Below, piece by piece: positions 24,903 to 37,218 of a stretch of DNA of 64,000 bases. Origin of the DNA: Vesta saturnalis (Eukaryota > Arthropoda > Insecta > Coleoptera > Lampyridae). Both the position numbers and the translations under genes were made by a program. The stretch covers positions 2,655,001 through 2,719,000 of the forward strand of contig JARFJB010002198.1 in NCBI GenBank assembly GCA_036346205.1, in the 5' to 3' direction. The notes under the pieces are model-generated. The model did not search any database and was not told the DNA's origin. It saw only the letters and a program-made list of their open reading frames with translations. Each line of letters starts with the position of its first letter. The stretch's first letter is position 1.

Positions 24903-25017
24903 TTTACCTTCCAACTGAAACTTGGGTAATTAGCAGAATTGAAATGCTGCTGATATAATGGCTAATGGTTGCTTCTTTAACATCAGGTGGCGTCACAATT
25001 TCTTCGGAATAGCCCAT
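24903..25017 (-). pseudogene. Possible tyrosine-recombinase N-terminal exon
   Basis: From ATG at 25017 the minus strand reads MGYSEEIVTPPDVKEATISH and then decays to a stop. A short acidic start followed by TPPDVKEA is typical, from memory, of the N-termini of insect Crypton-like/KIAA1958-like recombinases. It is on the opposite strand to the catalytic fragment 0.55 kb away, so if real the locus is rearranged or holds two copies. Confidence 0.35.
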
Positions 25018-25576
25018 TTTTCACAAATTTAACAAAAATAATTTTAAATAAAATGGCGACTTAACGTTTGAATTGTTGTTGACATAACAACAATGCAACA
25101 TTACAATGCCGGCTATGCTACCAATCCATTTAGAATAAAAAAACCAAACACTGTTAAATTATTTGTTTTTAATTTTATTAATTTATTCGTTACAAAAAAC
25201 TTTGTACCTAACTTGTTCGGAATATATTTTCCCGAACTCGCACTAAATGCAGCACTCCCTGTGGTAGTGCCGCAAACAAAGTGCTCATGCGGGAAAATTA
25301 ACTTTCCGAACCATTTAGGTAAATAACTATTTTCTATGCTCATTACCGAAAATCGCATTTTCGTAATGTCCTGCGCACTCCGAAAATTGATAATTACAAA
25401 CGATACAAGAAGGCAAGCACGAAACTGCATGTGTATATTCGACTGTTTAGGATTTATTTTGATTGCTTTGACATTTTGTTTATTCAAATGTCCAGTTTAA
25501 AAATATTCTCTTGAAAGCATAAATCAAAGTTTGATCTTGAAATAACAATAACAAGAAGATGAGTTAAATATTACAG

Positions 25577-26025
25577 AAAAGCGTTTCTTTTTGAATTTCC
25601 AATACAACAAGTGTACGAGACAAGTTGTGGGTATCAATACGTTTGAAACAATTCCAAACAAAATTGCAACCTATTTGAAACTGCCGCAACCGAAACTCTA
25701 TACGGGACATTGTTTCCGAAGAACCTTCGCGACAATTTTAGTTAATCCTGGAGGTGATATAACCGCGCTAAAAAGCCACGGTGGCTGGAAATCCAGCTCC
25801 GTTGCTGAAGGGTACCTATATAGATGACTCTATAAATAACAGAATGGACCTATCAAACAAAATAATGCAATCTATTAATCAGGTGGAGGCTGATATCCCT
25901 AGCAATTTTGTAACTGGACATTCTACCAAAGATCTTCCTACAAGTTCTGGAACAAATCCTTCCAGCAGCACTATACCTCTTGCTACAAGTTCTGGAACAA
26001 ACCATCCTTTTGTAATGATCCTGTG
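25577..26025 (+). pseudogene. Crypton-like tyrosine recombinase, C-terminal exon
   Basis: After a splice acceptor (ATTACAG, 25576) the frame reads a segment ending in LYTGHCFRRTFATILVNPGG, then ITALKSHGGWKSSSVAEGY. This shows the His-x-x-Arg, His/Trp and terminal Tyr motifs of the catalytic domain that cuts and rejoins DNA through a phosphotyrosine. At 25815 an apparent 4-bp insertion shifts the frame. Removing it would continue into DDSINNRMDLSNKIMQSI and a Ser/Thr-rich tail with two SSGTN repeats (open to 26025 in the other frame). The N-terminal core-binding part was not found on this strand. Crypton-type origin is inferred from the GHCFRRT/HGGWKS wording. DIRS-like elements are an alternative, but no RT is adjacent. 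Confidence 0.72.
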
Positions 26026-26029
26026 AATC

Positions 26030-27250
26030 CTTTACAAAATTTCCTATTCTAGAAAATAATTCCTATCAAACCTTATTTCCTAGTTATTTCCACAACTGTA
26101 TTATCATTCTTTATAAATGGCATCAGTTTCCTATTCCATCTAAATTTCCCTATAAATACTACCACCTACATCCAAACTTCACTTAATTACCTATTCTCAC
26201 TTGTTACACTTATTATTATACTTATACCTATACCTCTTTTACAAAGCATCCAGCATCCCGACCAGTATTACCAGAATCCTAACCTCATCTACAGACACAC
26301 ATAATTCATAATTCACCAGATCTACCTCCGTTTAATACACAAAAATCTGATCTACCTGTCCTACCAGAACCTGCCACCTTTTTTTTACACCTCCAGCATT
26401 CACCCTCTATATTCATTAAACATTTATACCTATAATCACCTTTTTCATAGTCACGTTTATATAAAACGCTCTTGGCTGCTTTTAGCACCGAATCCGGTAT
26501 TTATATACCGGACGTTTATACGTGCCTAAGGTACGTTGTACTTAGTTTGCCAAAGGCACCGCCCTGTATTATTGCGACCCTTGAAACCACATATAATTGA
26601 ATATCACCACGCTACACAAAAGAGCGACGTATATTATAATTCAGGTCATAATTCAGACCAACATCTTGGCTGCAACCGCACTGAAGTGGGCTTCTGAATT
26701 GTCATAATCGACGTAGTGATTTCAACGGAGGTCCTGCCCCGAACAGATAGCTACTTCCATGCAAATCAACCCCTTTGACACCTAATTACCCTCCTGAACC
26801 ATAAACGGCAGTTGAGGCTCCGAATACGAGTTCCTTGCTCTTAATTTCCCTACAATAGCACCTATTTCATCATAAAAATACATCCAATCGATCTATAGCT
26901 CGTTCAGGCACACTTAATTACTAGCATACTAATTAACGATATATTGTAGCGTCCTCCAGGTAGCCTATCTTGAAAAGTGAAAATTTGTACTTATTTGCAA
27001 TAATGCAAATGCAAGAACAAAACAATCGCTAAGTGATTTATCTTGAACTTACGGACAATAATGCTACTATTACTTTGCCTTTCCTGGCAATAATTAAGAC
27101 ATTAGAATTTATTACTCGCGAACCTCCAAATCTGATCAAACGAAGTGGTCGCTTAGTGGTAGGTAAGTTGTGCTATTGAACTGAGATAGGCTGCAATGGT
27201 GGTTCAGCCCGTTAATGTACTACTGTAGGAAAGAATCACCAATGAAACTC
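26030..27250. other. No recognised gene
   Basis: Mixed-composition sequence. The part at 26470-26850 is richer in GC than its neighbours and could be an unnamed repeat. Nothing can be assigned. Confidence 0.45.
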
Positions 27251-27279
27251 ACTTTATTCATAAATAAGTATTTGCACAA

Positions 27280-29660
27280 GTACGTTAATAAATCGAATAA
27301 CACAAAAAAAACAATGAAAGGGTTAAATATATAACAAAACACCATTAAATCAGGTTAAAGTGCGTCCAAAATTATACCATTACGAGAAAAATGAATAAAA
27401 AGCAGTTTAGTTACACATAAACACAATTGTGTTGTAAATAATCAGAATTAAAATCGTAATACCAAACATGTGGCCCTCTAAAACCAATCATGTCGGTCTT
27501 TAAGTAAATAAGCACATAAAACAGTAAGGCAGAATACGGTGCATATAAAATATAACAACAGTAGAATTGCACAAGTGATAATCAGGTAAAGGCAAGGACA
27601 AAAGATAATAGGCAAGGAATATACACGTACTCAATTGTTTAGTGACTACTACAGCACAGAATACATACGAAAATTTACAATAAATTACATATAAAAAGAA
27701 ATTAGTTCGCAGGCAAACAATTCTACTTAACAAGCTGACCCAAAATAAAACTCATTAAACAAAGGTAAGTTATAAACAACAAACAATGCTAATTCACAGA
27801 AATACAAGAGTGAGCCCGCGTGTGAATGAGATACCTTTGCAAGGCAATGCTCGACTTTTAATACGTTATATACGCTTGTAAAATTATTTGCTGCCAGCCT
27901 TAATTTATATAATAATTCCTACTTACATATATACATATATATTCCCTTTAGTTAAAGACGTTACCACCAACACGACGAGTTAAAATACGCGGTTTAATAA
28001 ATTGGCGTTAATTACAGAGTAAGTTTTGGAAGAATTTACATTAAAACGTACACAAAAAGAAAAGAACGAATTAGTTTTGCTAAAAGGTACACGACAAAAA
28101 TATTTGTAGACCGAACGGTTTACAACGGGCGTTTCTAATTAAAAAACCATGAAAGCAATCGGGCTCGATCAAAATTTCAACAGCAACTGCTTTCGCCTCT
28201 GGTTTCCAACTAACTATCTCTACTCCCGAAAATCAACTCACGTCTTTCAAAAGAAAAAAACAAACAAGAAACATTAATTTACGTTGGAACAGTTTCATAT
28301 TAATTATTGTACATTAAGGTCTCAAGTTTCAACGTACCCACAAAGATATCTTTGATCGCGGTCTGTACCGGCACAATTTATTATTACATTTGTGAAGTTT
28401 TTACCACAAGAATGTGAGTAAGTTGTATTGAAATTTGCAATAATTTAGGCAACTTCGTTCATTTTTGTGTCATGTGAATTGCACACCTTAGTGGCAAAAA
28501 AGCTTGCGTTTAGATATTTTAAAATGGAGCTTGAACGCGCATGTTTGCACATTGAGTTCATGCGCAGACACCTTTTTGGATGTCGTTATTGTAAGATAAT
28601 ATTGCTCTTGAACATTTTTATCAAAAGTGTCGTATATTTTTACGGTAAGGGCTAATTAAACCTATTTTTCATTGTTGATATATTTACCCTTTTTAGGAAC
28701 TTTTATTTCTACTTTTATTTTTCTTTTTTATAATGTTAATTTTTCCTTTTACGTAATTTCACTGTGCTATTACGTTTCAATTTAATGAGGATGACTCAGC
28801 AGAAGCTTGTTGCTATTCAGAAGTTTGTTGCTATGCAGAAGAATGAATCCGTTTAAATCAACCAAGTTTGGCTGTTTTGTAAAGGAATTTACTTATTTGG
28901 GATCAACGAATATCAAAACCCTGTTATATTTCCACATTTCCAGCAGTATACCAATGACAACCAAAATTTACAAGTACTACAGGTATTTCATTTCTAATTA
29001 TTAGTTTCTAAGGTATTTTTAAGTTAATTCAGATTTACTAACATTAGTATTTAGATTTTCTACTTTATAACTTGACTTAAAGATTTTTATAATAAACCTT
29101 GTTATGGTTTCCAATTTTACATTTATTACATTTACGGTTTACTTGTTTTCCATAAAATAAGTTGGCGTCCGAGGTATTTTAACATTGAAGTTACAACTTT
29201 TTTTGTAAAGCGAACATATCTAACCACACACACATTTTCTAATTAAAGCAAATCAAATTTTAAGAACATGGCCCGTTTAATCGCCGACTGAGCTGAGGAC
29301 ACAAAATCTTCTATTTATTATTAGAAGTATAAGTAATATTAGGGGTGAAATTATTCAGAACAACCTACACACCCAACTTTTTTATTTTTATTACATGTGC
29401 ATACAGCGACTTTCAAAGTACACTATCTCAATAAAGGCAGTTGGAGTGAACATATGTTTCTATCCAGTGTTTTTTTTCAACCCTTACTCAAATATCAATT
29501 ACGTAAAATACAGAAAATAAAATATCCAGAAAACATTATCAATAATATATAATAAAATATATCAAACACCGTTAACCCTTCTATCGCGGTAACAATTGCG
29601 ATTTGAACATGTTTATTATAATAATAAAATCTTCGCGGTCCGCTACCTACAATATGTTTA
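27280..29660 (+). repeat. Unnamed dispersed repeat, copy 1
   Basis: This shares long blocks with 41320-43590 in the same orientation. Examples are AAAGCAGTTTAGTTA at the start, CGTAATACCAAACATGTGGC-like text, the ACGACGAGTTAA block, the GACCGAACGGTTT block, and AACAATTGCGATTT to CGCGGTCCGCTACCTACA at the end. No conserved coding frame spans it. An extra 0.98-kb piece (28413-29398) interrupts this copy relative to copy 2. Confidence 0.8.
28413..29398. mobile_element. Insertion in repeat copy 1 (about 0.98 kb)
   Basis: Copy 2 reads ACAAGAATGTGCGTACAGCG without interruption. Copy 1 has ACAAGAATGTG, then about 0.98 kb, then ATGTGCATACAGCG. The flanking ATGTG on both sides fits a 5-bp target duplication. 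No transposase was recognised inside; the 62- and 65-codon frames there are featureless. Confidence 0.55.
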
Positions 29661-29829
29661 AAAGTCAAAACATCAAAACCACATAGTTCATAGCCTAACC
29701 ACATTTTATATATAATTAGGGTAATACTGAATACACTCACCTGTTGTAACCACCTGTATATCCCCACATCACATCACCGGTTAATTGATACATCCACACT
29801 ACCGCTACCGTTTTAATTAGCGTTTTTTA

Positions 29830-30195
29830 AAGATTTTATTTAAGGAAAAAAACACACTTGTAGTTAACCAAGTATTTTACAGCTCCTCGCATGCAGGGCG
29901 AGACAAGCGCCGAGAAAAGTAGTCAGTGGCGTCTCTAGTACAGAGGACCAGCCAGAATTAATTTTATTTTCATTATTTATTGTTTTGTTGATTTATCCAG
30001 GATATTTTAAGTTTATTTTCTTTATTATATAGCATTTTCCTTATTTTATATTATTTAGTATAATAAAAACGTATATAATTAGACTATTTCATAGTAATTA
30101 CTTATTCACAAAATAGTGAAGTCGTTTGACCACGAACTGAACGGGCTACCAGAAACTTGTTTTGTAGACCGGAAACGCTACACTTTAATCTTCAA
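29830..30195. other. No recognised gene
   Basis: This is AT-rich sequence between the repeat and the mariner remnant. Confidence 0.45.
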
Positions 30196-30199
30196 CAAG

Positions 30200-30690
30200 G
30201 TTCGGAATGGCACCTTTCAATTGAGCCGAAACCGAAAACAGCACGTCGATCAAAAGTGAAGGTGATATTGATAGTTTTTTGAGACAGTAAATAAGGAGAG
30301 TTATGCGGCGTTTGAGAGAACAAATTCGTCGAAAAGACCAGATTTGTGGAAAAAACTCATGAACTTAGTACCACGATAACGCACCATCTCACAAGGCTAT
30401 CATTCTGAACGAATTTTTGATCAAAAACTCAACAAACCTTATCGAACAACCACCGTATTCCCGTGATATTGCTCCGACCGAGTTCTTTCTCTTTCCAAAA
30501 GTCAAATTACCACTTCGAGGCAACCAGTTTTCAGTTGACAGAAAACATAAAAGCGACTTGGTGGCGAGAACTGAAGTCGATTCCTGAAAATGATATATTT
30601 TGATGATTGGATTATTCGTTGGTACGATACAATACAATAAATTTGGTGGAATAATACATATTCTGTGTTTCCTTGACCAATTTCCGGTAC
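30200..30690 (+). pseudogene. Mariner transposase fragment
   Basis: This is a remnant of a mariner-family transposase. It has EWHLSIEPKPKTARRSKVKV leading to the central VILIVF catalytic strand, LREQIRRKDQICGKNS, then HDNAPSHKAIILNEF, IEQPPYSRDIAP and TEFFLFPKVKLPLRGNQF. There are several stops and frameshifts. The third catalytic position is Glu (TEFF) where mariners normally have Asp, at 34 residues from the Asp of HDNAP. In a pseudogene this is probably a point mutation. The N-terminal DNA-binding domain is missing. Confidence 0.85.
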
Positions 30691-30904
30691 TTTTTTGACA
30701 GAATGTATTTGTTCCTTTTTTGTTTACTTAATTGTTGTATTCTCAGTTGTGTTATTTATACTTTAAATAAATAGAATTTAGTAATTGATACCTTACGTGC
30801 ATAATTCAAATTCATTGAAAACTGCCCATAACTTAATAAATAATAAAAATATAAAAAAATGTGCATGGATAAGCTTAAAAAACTCAATTGTCAATTGTGC
30901 CGTG

Positions 30905-32861
30905 CGAATATGTGGAAGAGTGATTGTAGGTAGACAGAAAAAATGTGCTTGGTGGAATGAGTCGGTAAAAAGGCAGTAAGTAAGAAAAAAGATGCGTACA
31001 TGGCAATGATTGCTGCAAAAAATGAGACTGAGAAGAAACGATTGTATGAGGTGTACAGAGTAAGAAATATAGAAGCGAAGGAGGCAGTGAGAATAAGTAA
31101 AGAGGAAGTGATGGCTGTAGAAGGAGAGAAAATGCAGAATGATTTTGAGGGAAACAAAAAACTCTTCTGGAAATGGGTCAAAAATACAAAACGTGGCCCA
31201 AAACAGAACGCTGCAGGAGTGATGAATGATAGAAACGAAATAGTGTGGGACGATTGTGAAGTGAGGAAATACTGGCAAGAATATTTCGGAAAGCTGTACA
31301 GTAGTGAGGAAAGTAAGACTGAAGAGTTAAATAAGGAGAATATAGAAGAAATGATGAATGAAACTGAGAAGGATATTGGAATAAATGAGGTACAGAAAAC
31401 GGTAGGAAGGTTGAAAAACGGCAAGGGAGCAGGCGTAGATAAATCACTGATGAAATGCTCAAGTATGGTGGTGCAAGCTTATACGAAGATTGCGTGAATT
31501 ATTCAATGTATGCCTTATGTGTGGAAAAGTGCCGAGTGATAGGAAGAGCGCGATCATTGTACCATTGTATAAGGGTAAGGGGAACAAGAGTGATTGTAAG
31601 AACTACAGAGGAATAAGCTTGCTCAGCGTACCTGGTAAAGTTTTTGGAAGAATACTGATTGATAGAGTACGAGAAACTACACAATCTAAGATGTGGGATG
31701 TGCAAGGTGGCTTCATGCCAGGAGAGGATGTGTCGATCAGATGGTTGCTCTCCAGCAGGTGATCGAAAAGTGTTTAAAGGTAAAAGGAAGTTGTACTGTG
31801 CGTTTGTAGATCTGGAGAAAGCATATGACAGAGTGAAAAGAGAAGATGTGGAAATATTAAATGAATATGGCGTAAATAAAGGTCTAATAAATGGAATAAG
31901 GGCAGTATACAACGGTAGTCGGGCATGTGTTAGGGTGAGAGGAGGTGTGAGTGAATACTTTAATATTGAGCAAGGAGTGCGACAAGGCTGTGTGATGTCA
32001 CCGTGGTTGTTCAATGTATACATGGATAAATGTCTTAGACAAGCATGCAACGATGCAAATGGTGTAATGGTTGGTGACGTAAATGTACGACTCCTGGTGT
32101 ATGCAGATGACACAGTCTTATTAAGTGACAGTGCGGATGAGCTGCAAACCTCTCTGAGGAAGTTTGATACAGTCTGTGAGAGCATGGACCTAAAGGTAAA
32201 CGTGAACAAAACTAAGATTGTGGTGTTCAATCGGGAAGGTGGAAAGGAGAGTAGAGTATTTTCTCTGCAAGATGAAATTGTGGAGCAAGTGGACGAGCTG
32301 GTATATCTCGGTAGAATGTTTACTGCAGATGGTACAATTGAGAGCGAGATTGGACGAAGGGTCAATGCTGGAAGGAAAGTGATTGGAAGTATGTGGACGA
32401 TAATGAGAAATGAAAGCATGAGTCTAGCTGCGAAACGAGCAATCTATAATGGCGTATTCGTCCCGTCAGTACTGTATGGAAGTGAGACATGAGTATGTCA
32501 AAAAAAGCACGAAAGAAAAATAAATGCCGTGGGTATGAGATTTCTGAGAAGCGCATGTGGTAAAACGAGACGGGACAAGATAAACAATGAATGCATAATG
32601 AGGGAGTGTGGTGAGGAAAAGACTATGATGGATAGATATAAAAGTTGTACATTACGTTGGTTTGGTCACATTGAGAGAATGAACAACGCAAGATTAACGA
32701 AACAAATATATGTAGGTGAGGTTAGGGGAAAGGCCGGGCCTGGTAGGCCGCGTAAAACTTGGCTGAATGTAGTAGAATCTATGATAAAGGAAAGAAAGAT
32801 AAGGAGTTTTAAAAACAAAAGGGCATGTCAAGAGACTATGTATGAATCTTGCGGAAGCTAG
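30905..32861 (+). pseudogene. RTE-like LINE reverse transcriptase
   Basis: Blocks in order are KKCAWWNESVKRQ (linker after the endonuclease), a charged linker (31000-31400), LKNGKGAGVDK, SAIIVPLYKGKGNKSDCKNY with RGISLLSVPGKVFGRILIDR, YCAFVDLEKAYDRVKR (palm), GVRQGCVMSPWLFNVYMD, the catalytic VYADDTVLLSD near 32098-32130, then NKTKIVVFNREGG and YLGRMF. The C-terminal LRWFGHIERM and GRPRKTWLNVV are typical of RTE-like ORF2 ends. Frame changes occur near 31470 and 31740, and the TGG of SETW is TGA at 32490. The clade is assigned from memory of motif wording. Confidence 0.9.
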
Positions 32862-32965
32862 GGAGGTATGCGGAGATAGGAAAGCATGGAGAAAGATTGT
32901 GAAAGAAAAATAAATAAGAGGCAGGGATTGTTTTGCCTACCCCGCAAGGGAATGGCGTGAAGATT

Positions 32966-32996
32966 AAGTAAGTAAGTAAGTAAGTAAGTAAGTATA
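32966..32996 (+). repeat. (TAAG)n LINE tail
   Basis: About seven tandem TAAG units directly follow the LINE 3-prime untranslated region. Confidence 0.93.
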
Positions 32997-32999
32997 AAA

Positions 33000-34490
33000 A
33001 AATGTTGTATGCAAAAAATATTCAAGATTAGGATAGGCAGCGGCATAATAAAAAGTGTATGTTGCTGAAAGAAACATTTTTGAAGCGTCGCAACGCCTAG
33101 CGTCGTGAAGGCAATTTTTGCATTTATACCCTGTCTTCTAGTGAAACTTAGTAAAACTGCTTTTTTAAATCATTTATTTTTCAGAAAACTGATTTCTCGA
33201 GTTAAATTGATCACCCTGTGCATGTATATATTTAATTAGCTTCACCATAAAACACTTATTCAATTACACATTAATCATTACAATCTACAAACTTTAAATA
33301 TCTACTAAGAGAACAGTTGAAATTTTGGTTCAAAGGTAAGATATTCGAATAAAGCTGTGAAGTTCATTAGTAGTTTTACACAAGTATTACAGATAACAGA
33401 ATAAACAACTGTTACTAACGAATTTCCATACTTTAATAATAGATATATATTTCAACATTTTTATATTAGTGTATTAAATTATTAAAAAATAAATAAGCTT
33501 GCACATAAAATTAACCCAACCTTGATATAGGTCATCGCATTCGGGTCGGTAACATTAAATTTTGACAATCTCCAAGGTTTTGCGTATTAAAAAATTAAAG
33601 TGCCTGAAGCATGTAACTTTGAAAGCAGATAACGTCATTAATGTTTTAAGAGTATGAAATGAATGACATGATTATTAATAATATATAAAAAAATTGTTTT
33701 TAAACCTATAGCCTTGACTTGAGTGGTGTAGATCAAGGTAATCTGCAGTAAAGCTATGTATTAATGAACAGTAATCTAATGACATATTTATAAATATGTC
33801 GTTAATAGTGTGTAACTGAAGCGTTAAAAATTCCTGGATGGGCAATACAGTTACTAATAAGCAATTAGTGGAAATATGATAGATAAATGGAGTGATTAAA
33901 AATGTTTATTATTAGCTGTCATCGCGCAAATTTATTTTTGAAATTGAGGACAAAAGTGGCTATTTATCTTTTTTATTGTGATATACCTAATTGGAATTTT
34001 TTATACGTTGTAGGCGTGAATCATTAGCGCAGGTTTTCAACAATCTCCTAGTTATGAAAATCTGCATAAATACTTATAAAAGTAAACACTTGTTAGTTTA
34101 GTGATTAGAAAATTAGAATGTTAACGTACCGTTCAGGACCGTATGTTGCAAATCCGTCCACACATTCTTCTATGTATGGCTTAATTTGTTTGTGTAGGAA
34201 GTTAGAGTAGGGTTACCAATTTTACTACAGTTATAGAGATGTAGTTAGATTATATTATCTTAAACATAAAAAGATCGAAATGTATTTATTATTCCAGTTC
34301 CGCTTTAGAAGTGTTTGATTTTATGAACGTGAATAAATGAAGACATTCATTCGTTAGGATACCTATATAGGGTAAACGAGATTAAAGTTAAACTAAAACA
34401 ACATTAATTGCATAAGTAATTTACACACAAACATATTTATTTATATGTTAGTGTGTTTTTTTGTCGATTCAACTACTTTGTGTCGGTTGT
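33000..34490. other. Gene-poor AT-rich stretch
   Basis: No gene was recognised. The right part may include the 5-prime end of the following Harbinger element, but I could not pair its terminal repeats. Confidence 0.5.
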
Positions 34491-34494
34491 TACG

Positions 34495-36485
34495 ATGTCT
34501 TCTTCTGAGGAGGATGATGTTCTCGTTTTATGGTGGTACAGAAGTAGTTAACATAAACGGCAATTTTGGATAAAAATTTTAATACAAGGCGGCACAAGAG
34601 CTAGAAGAACCAGTAAAATTTCAAACGATGTATAGAATGAGTTCTGATAGCTTTATAGAATTTAGTTCGTATAATGGGTCCATCTATCAACAAAATGGAT
34701 ACGAAATTCAGAGATTGCATAGGAGTTGAAGAAAGGTTATTAATTACACTTAGGCTTGTATATGAATAAATTATTTATTATGTATATAGGTAATTAAGGC
34801 ATATTATAATCTTCTTGGTTACATTGCTCAGGTGTAAAGGTATGATAATACCGAGAAGTAGTATTTAATGTGTCATGCATATGTGTAAGCGGATCAGATG
34901 TGTTGCATACCGTCAAATTTGGAGAAGGTGTTATAGTAACTTCCTACCGCAGATGATGCACTGGGCGCCGAACGTGCACAAGCAGAAACTGGCGTATCGA
35001 CTAAAACATCGTCTAATGCATCCAAAACTTTTCTTTGAAACATCGTCATCTGGCAGCAAACTAAGCAAAAAAAGTTTTCGAGGATTATCTTCACTAGCAG
35101 ACCTAATTTTTGTTCGATCCACCAAGCTTATAAAAGCCCTATCAACGTCAGCCAAAACAGTTTGATTTTTCTTCTTTTTTGCAGGTGGAGCGGGAATCTA
35201 TACCGTAGCAGGTTCTATGCGAGTTTGACATATTACTTCTTGCGACTCAAGATGATCTTGTTCACGTTCGTTATCATTGCAATTCAATTCTTCGCATACC
35301 TCTAATTCTGGTGGCGTTGGTATATTACCCGGCATTTCATCGTTATTTTGAGTTTTAACAAAAGGAAGTATGAACTGCATTGATTCCATCAAATAATAGG
35401 GCTTCTTGTTTTTTCGGGCTGATCCGCTAGGAGGAAGTTGTAGTTCGTAAATTTCTCTATTCTCTTTGCAATTTGTAGCTAGAACAAACATTGTAAATGT
35501 TGCTAAGATGTATATATTATTAAGAATGTATAATCAACAACTTAATAGTACTTGCCTAACATACAAAGCCGTACTTATCACATCTACATACTTTTTTGTT
35601 CTCAGATATTTGGCAACAGGAAGTAGCTTTACGGATCTTTCATTACATTTTATGAGAAAAATCAGTACAATAAGTAACATTGTGTCGACCACTACAACAA
35701 ATTTGGAAATGCTTAAATGCAGACTACATGAAATTACCTAACGAAGAAGAATGTATTCGTATAGCTGATCGTTTTTATGAACTATGGAATCTACCAAACT
35801 GTGTTGGCGCCATGGACGGTAAACACGTGAGAATTAAAAAACCTCCTAAATTGGATTTTAATTTAATTATAAGGGATATCCGTCCATTGTGTTATTAGCG
35901 TGTTGTGATGTCGATGGATGCTTTACAATGATTGAAGTTGGTCATGCCGGAAGAAATAGTGATGGAATATTTCTCATCTAACAAGGATGGGCTTCACATA
36001 CCAGACGATAGAATACTTCCTCATGATAATAATGGACTAAAATTCCCATTTTATTTCGTGGGTGACGAAGATTTTCCTCTAAAACATAAATAATGCGACC
36101 ATACCCGAGAAAAGCGTTGACTGATATAAAAAGTTTCTACAATTATCGAATTTGCAGGGCCCGGAATACTGTGGAATGTACATTTGGGATGGCCTGCAAA
36201 AACTTTCAGGTAATAATGAACCCAATTTTGTGTGAAGACAAAAAAATAATAAAATCCGTGCTGTTTGTATACTACATAAGTTCATAAGAAGAAGATAAAG
36301 AAAGGGCTATGAACCGCTAACAGATGCAGTTGAAGGAAATAGAAATGTATCGCAGCCGATCTCCCAAGAAAACATTGTTGTGACTGAGAACAGACGTAAT
36401 GCCAGTAATCTAAGGAATTATATTGCTAATTATTTTGTACCTTGCCAGTGGAAGTATTGTGTGAATCAAAATAAAAGTAATGAGT
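34495..36485 (+). pseudogene. PIF/Harbinger transposase A (HARBI1-like)
   Basis: Exon 1 starts MSSSEEDDVLVLWWY at 34495 and, after frame breaks, reads EPVKFQTMYRMSSDSFIEF, INKMDTKFRDCIGVEERLLI and TL at about 34753. The frame resumes after a splice acceptor near 35605 with YLATGSSFTDLSLHFM, which completes Arg-Tyr at the junction, so the sequence between is probably an intron with a decayed donor. Then come LPNCVGAMDGKHVRIKKPPK (first Asp), LKFPFYFVGDEDFPL (second Asp), MRPYPRKAL, NYRICRARNTVECTFGM (Glu) and a tail ending NLRNYIANYFVP. The DDE triad is visible, but three or more indels break the frame. Confidence 0.88.
34894..35491 (-). pseudogene. MADF-BESS protein antisense in Harbinger intron
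   Basis: This is the presumed DNA-binding partner of the transposase: PIF/Harbinger elements carry a second gene with a Myb/SANT or MADF domain. The minus strand reads LPPSGSARKNKKPYYLMESM and QFILPFVKTQNND, the C-terminal part of a MADF domain, then an acidic linker. An in-frame TAG at 35195-35197 follows, then IPAPPAKKKKNQTVLADVDR. The frame continues with the BESS-like NPRKLFLLSLLPDDD. The single stop is the only break between the two domains in this frame. The N-terminal half of MADF is not visible. The unit lies wholly inside the presumed first intron of the transposase on the opposite strand. Confidence 0.7.
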
Positions 36486-36995
36486 AAATGCATGACAATA
36501 AAATAATAACTAGATTATAGGTTGTTGTTTTACTTTAAAATTAAAATATTTTGTGTATTCTTATAAAATAATTACTTTTTAAATTAAGTTTTGTTATAAT
36601 TTTATTAAAACCATAAAATTGTAAGTAAAATTATTTACCTTTCATTGCATTACAGGGCAGTCCGAACCTCGGTTACGAACGTAAGCCCCTAGCCAGCGTA
36701 AGCGCTTTGTGATTTTTATTAAAATCGCTTAACTTCACAAAAAACAACCTAGCGTTTTCGCTCATCGTTCCGGCATCGTGATCTTCGCCGCTTCGGAGGT
36801 AGATCTGTCTGCATACAGATAATACGAAGAAGCGGTCATCAGTAGAGGGGTCACAGCCTAGCCGCAAGCAGGAGCCGCCGGAATATAGCAGCAGCGAATG
36901 ATTCCAGAAGCATCCAGGACACCGCCAACAGCAGGATCGTCGACGGGTCAAGGTCAACGGTAATAGGTATCATTAATAAAGAATTTTAATTTAAT
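36486..36995. other. Harbinger 3-prime end and GC-rich LINE leader
   Basis: 36486-36650 is AT-rich. 36657-36960 is clearly richer in GC than its surroundings and sits upstream of the LINE leader shared with copy 2, so it may be the 5-prime untranslated promoter region of copy 3. The 94-codon minus frame there has no motif. Confidence 0.4.
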
Positions 36996-37218
36996 TACTT
37001 GGTTGTTTTTATTTAACTGTGTATTTCCTCCGTTTCGAATTGGGTCTCTGATTTCCAAACCTTTTTCCTCGGGGTGTGAGGCTGCACCTTGGTAGAGCCC
37101 GGCCTTTCGATAAAGAGATTTAATTTTATTTTTTAATCCTCAAATTCCACAAAAACCCTATTACTAACAACGCAGCCGAGATGGTTAAGCAAGGTGCCAC
37201 CGAGCTACTGTCAAAGTT

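Larger units (their letters stand above)
30880..32999 (+). mobile_element. RTE-like LINE, 5-prime truncated, TAAG tail
   Basis: This is a 2.1-kb non-LTR retrotransposon lacking its endonuclease and ending in a (TAAG)n tail (32966-32996) instead of poly-A. The 5-prime edge is near 30880, just after the mariner remnant. The long open frames on the antisense strand (for example 31499-32419) are shadows of this gene. Confidence 0.85.

Noticed and set aside
25113..25487. 124-codon minus frame between recombinase fragments
   Set aside because: No recombinase motif and biased composition; treated as chance.
31499..32419. 306-codon antisense open frame
   Set aside because: Shadow of the RTE-like reverse transcriptase on the plus strand, whose motifs are unmistakable.
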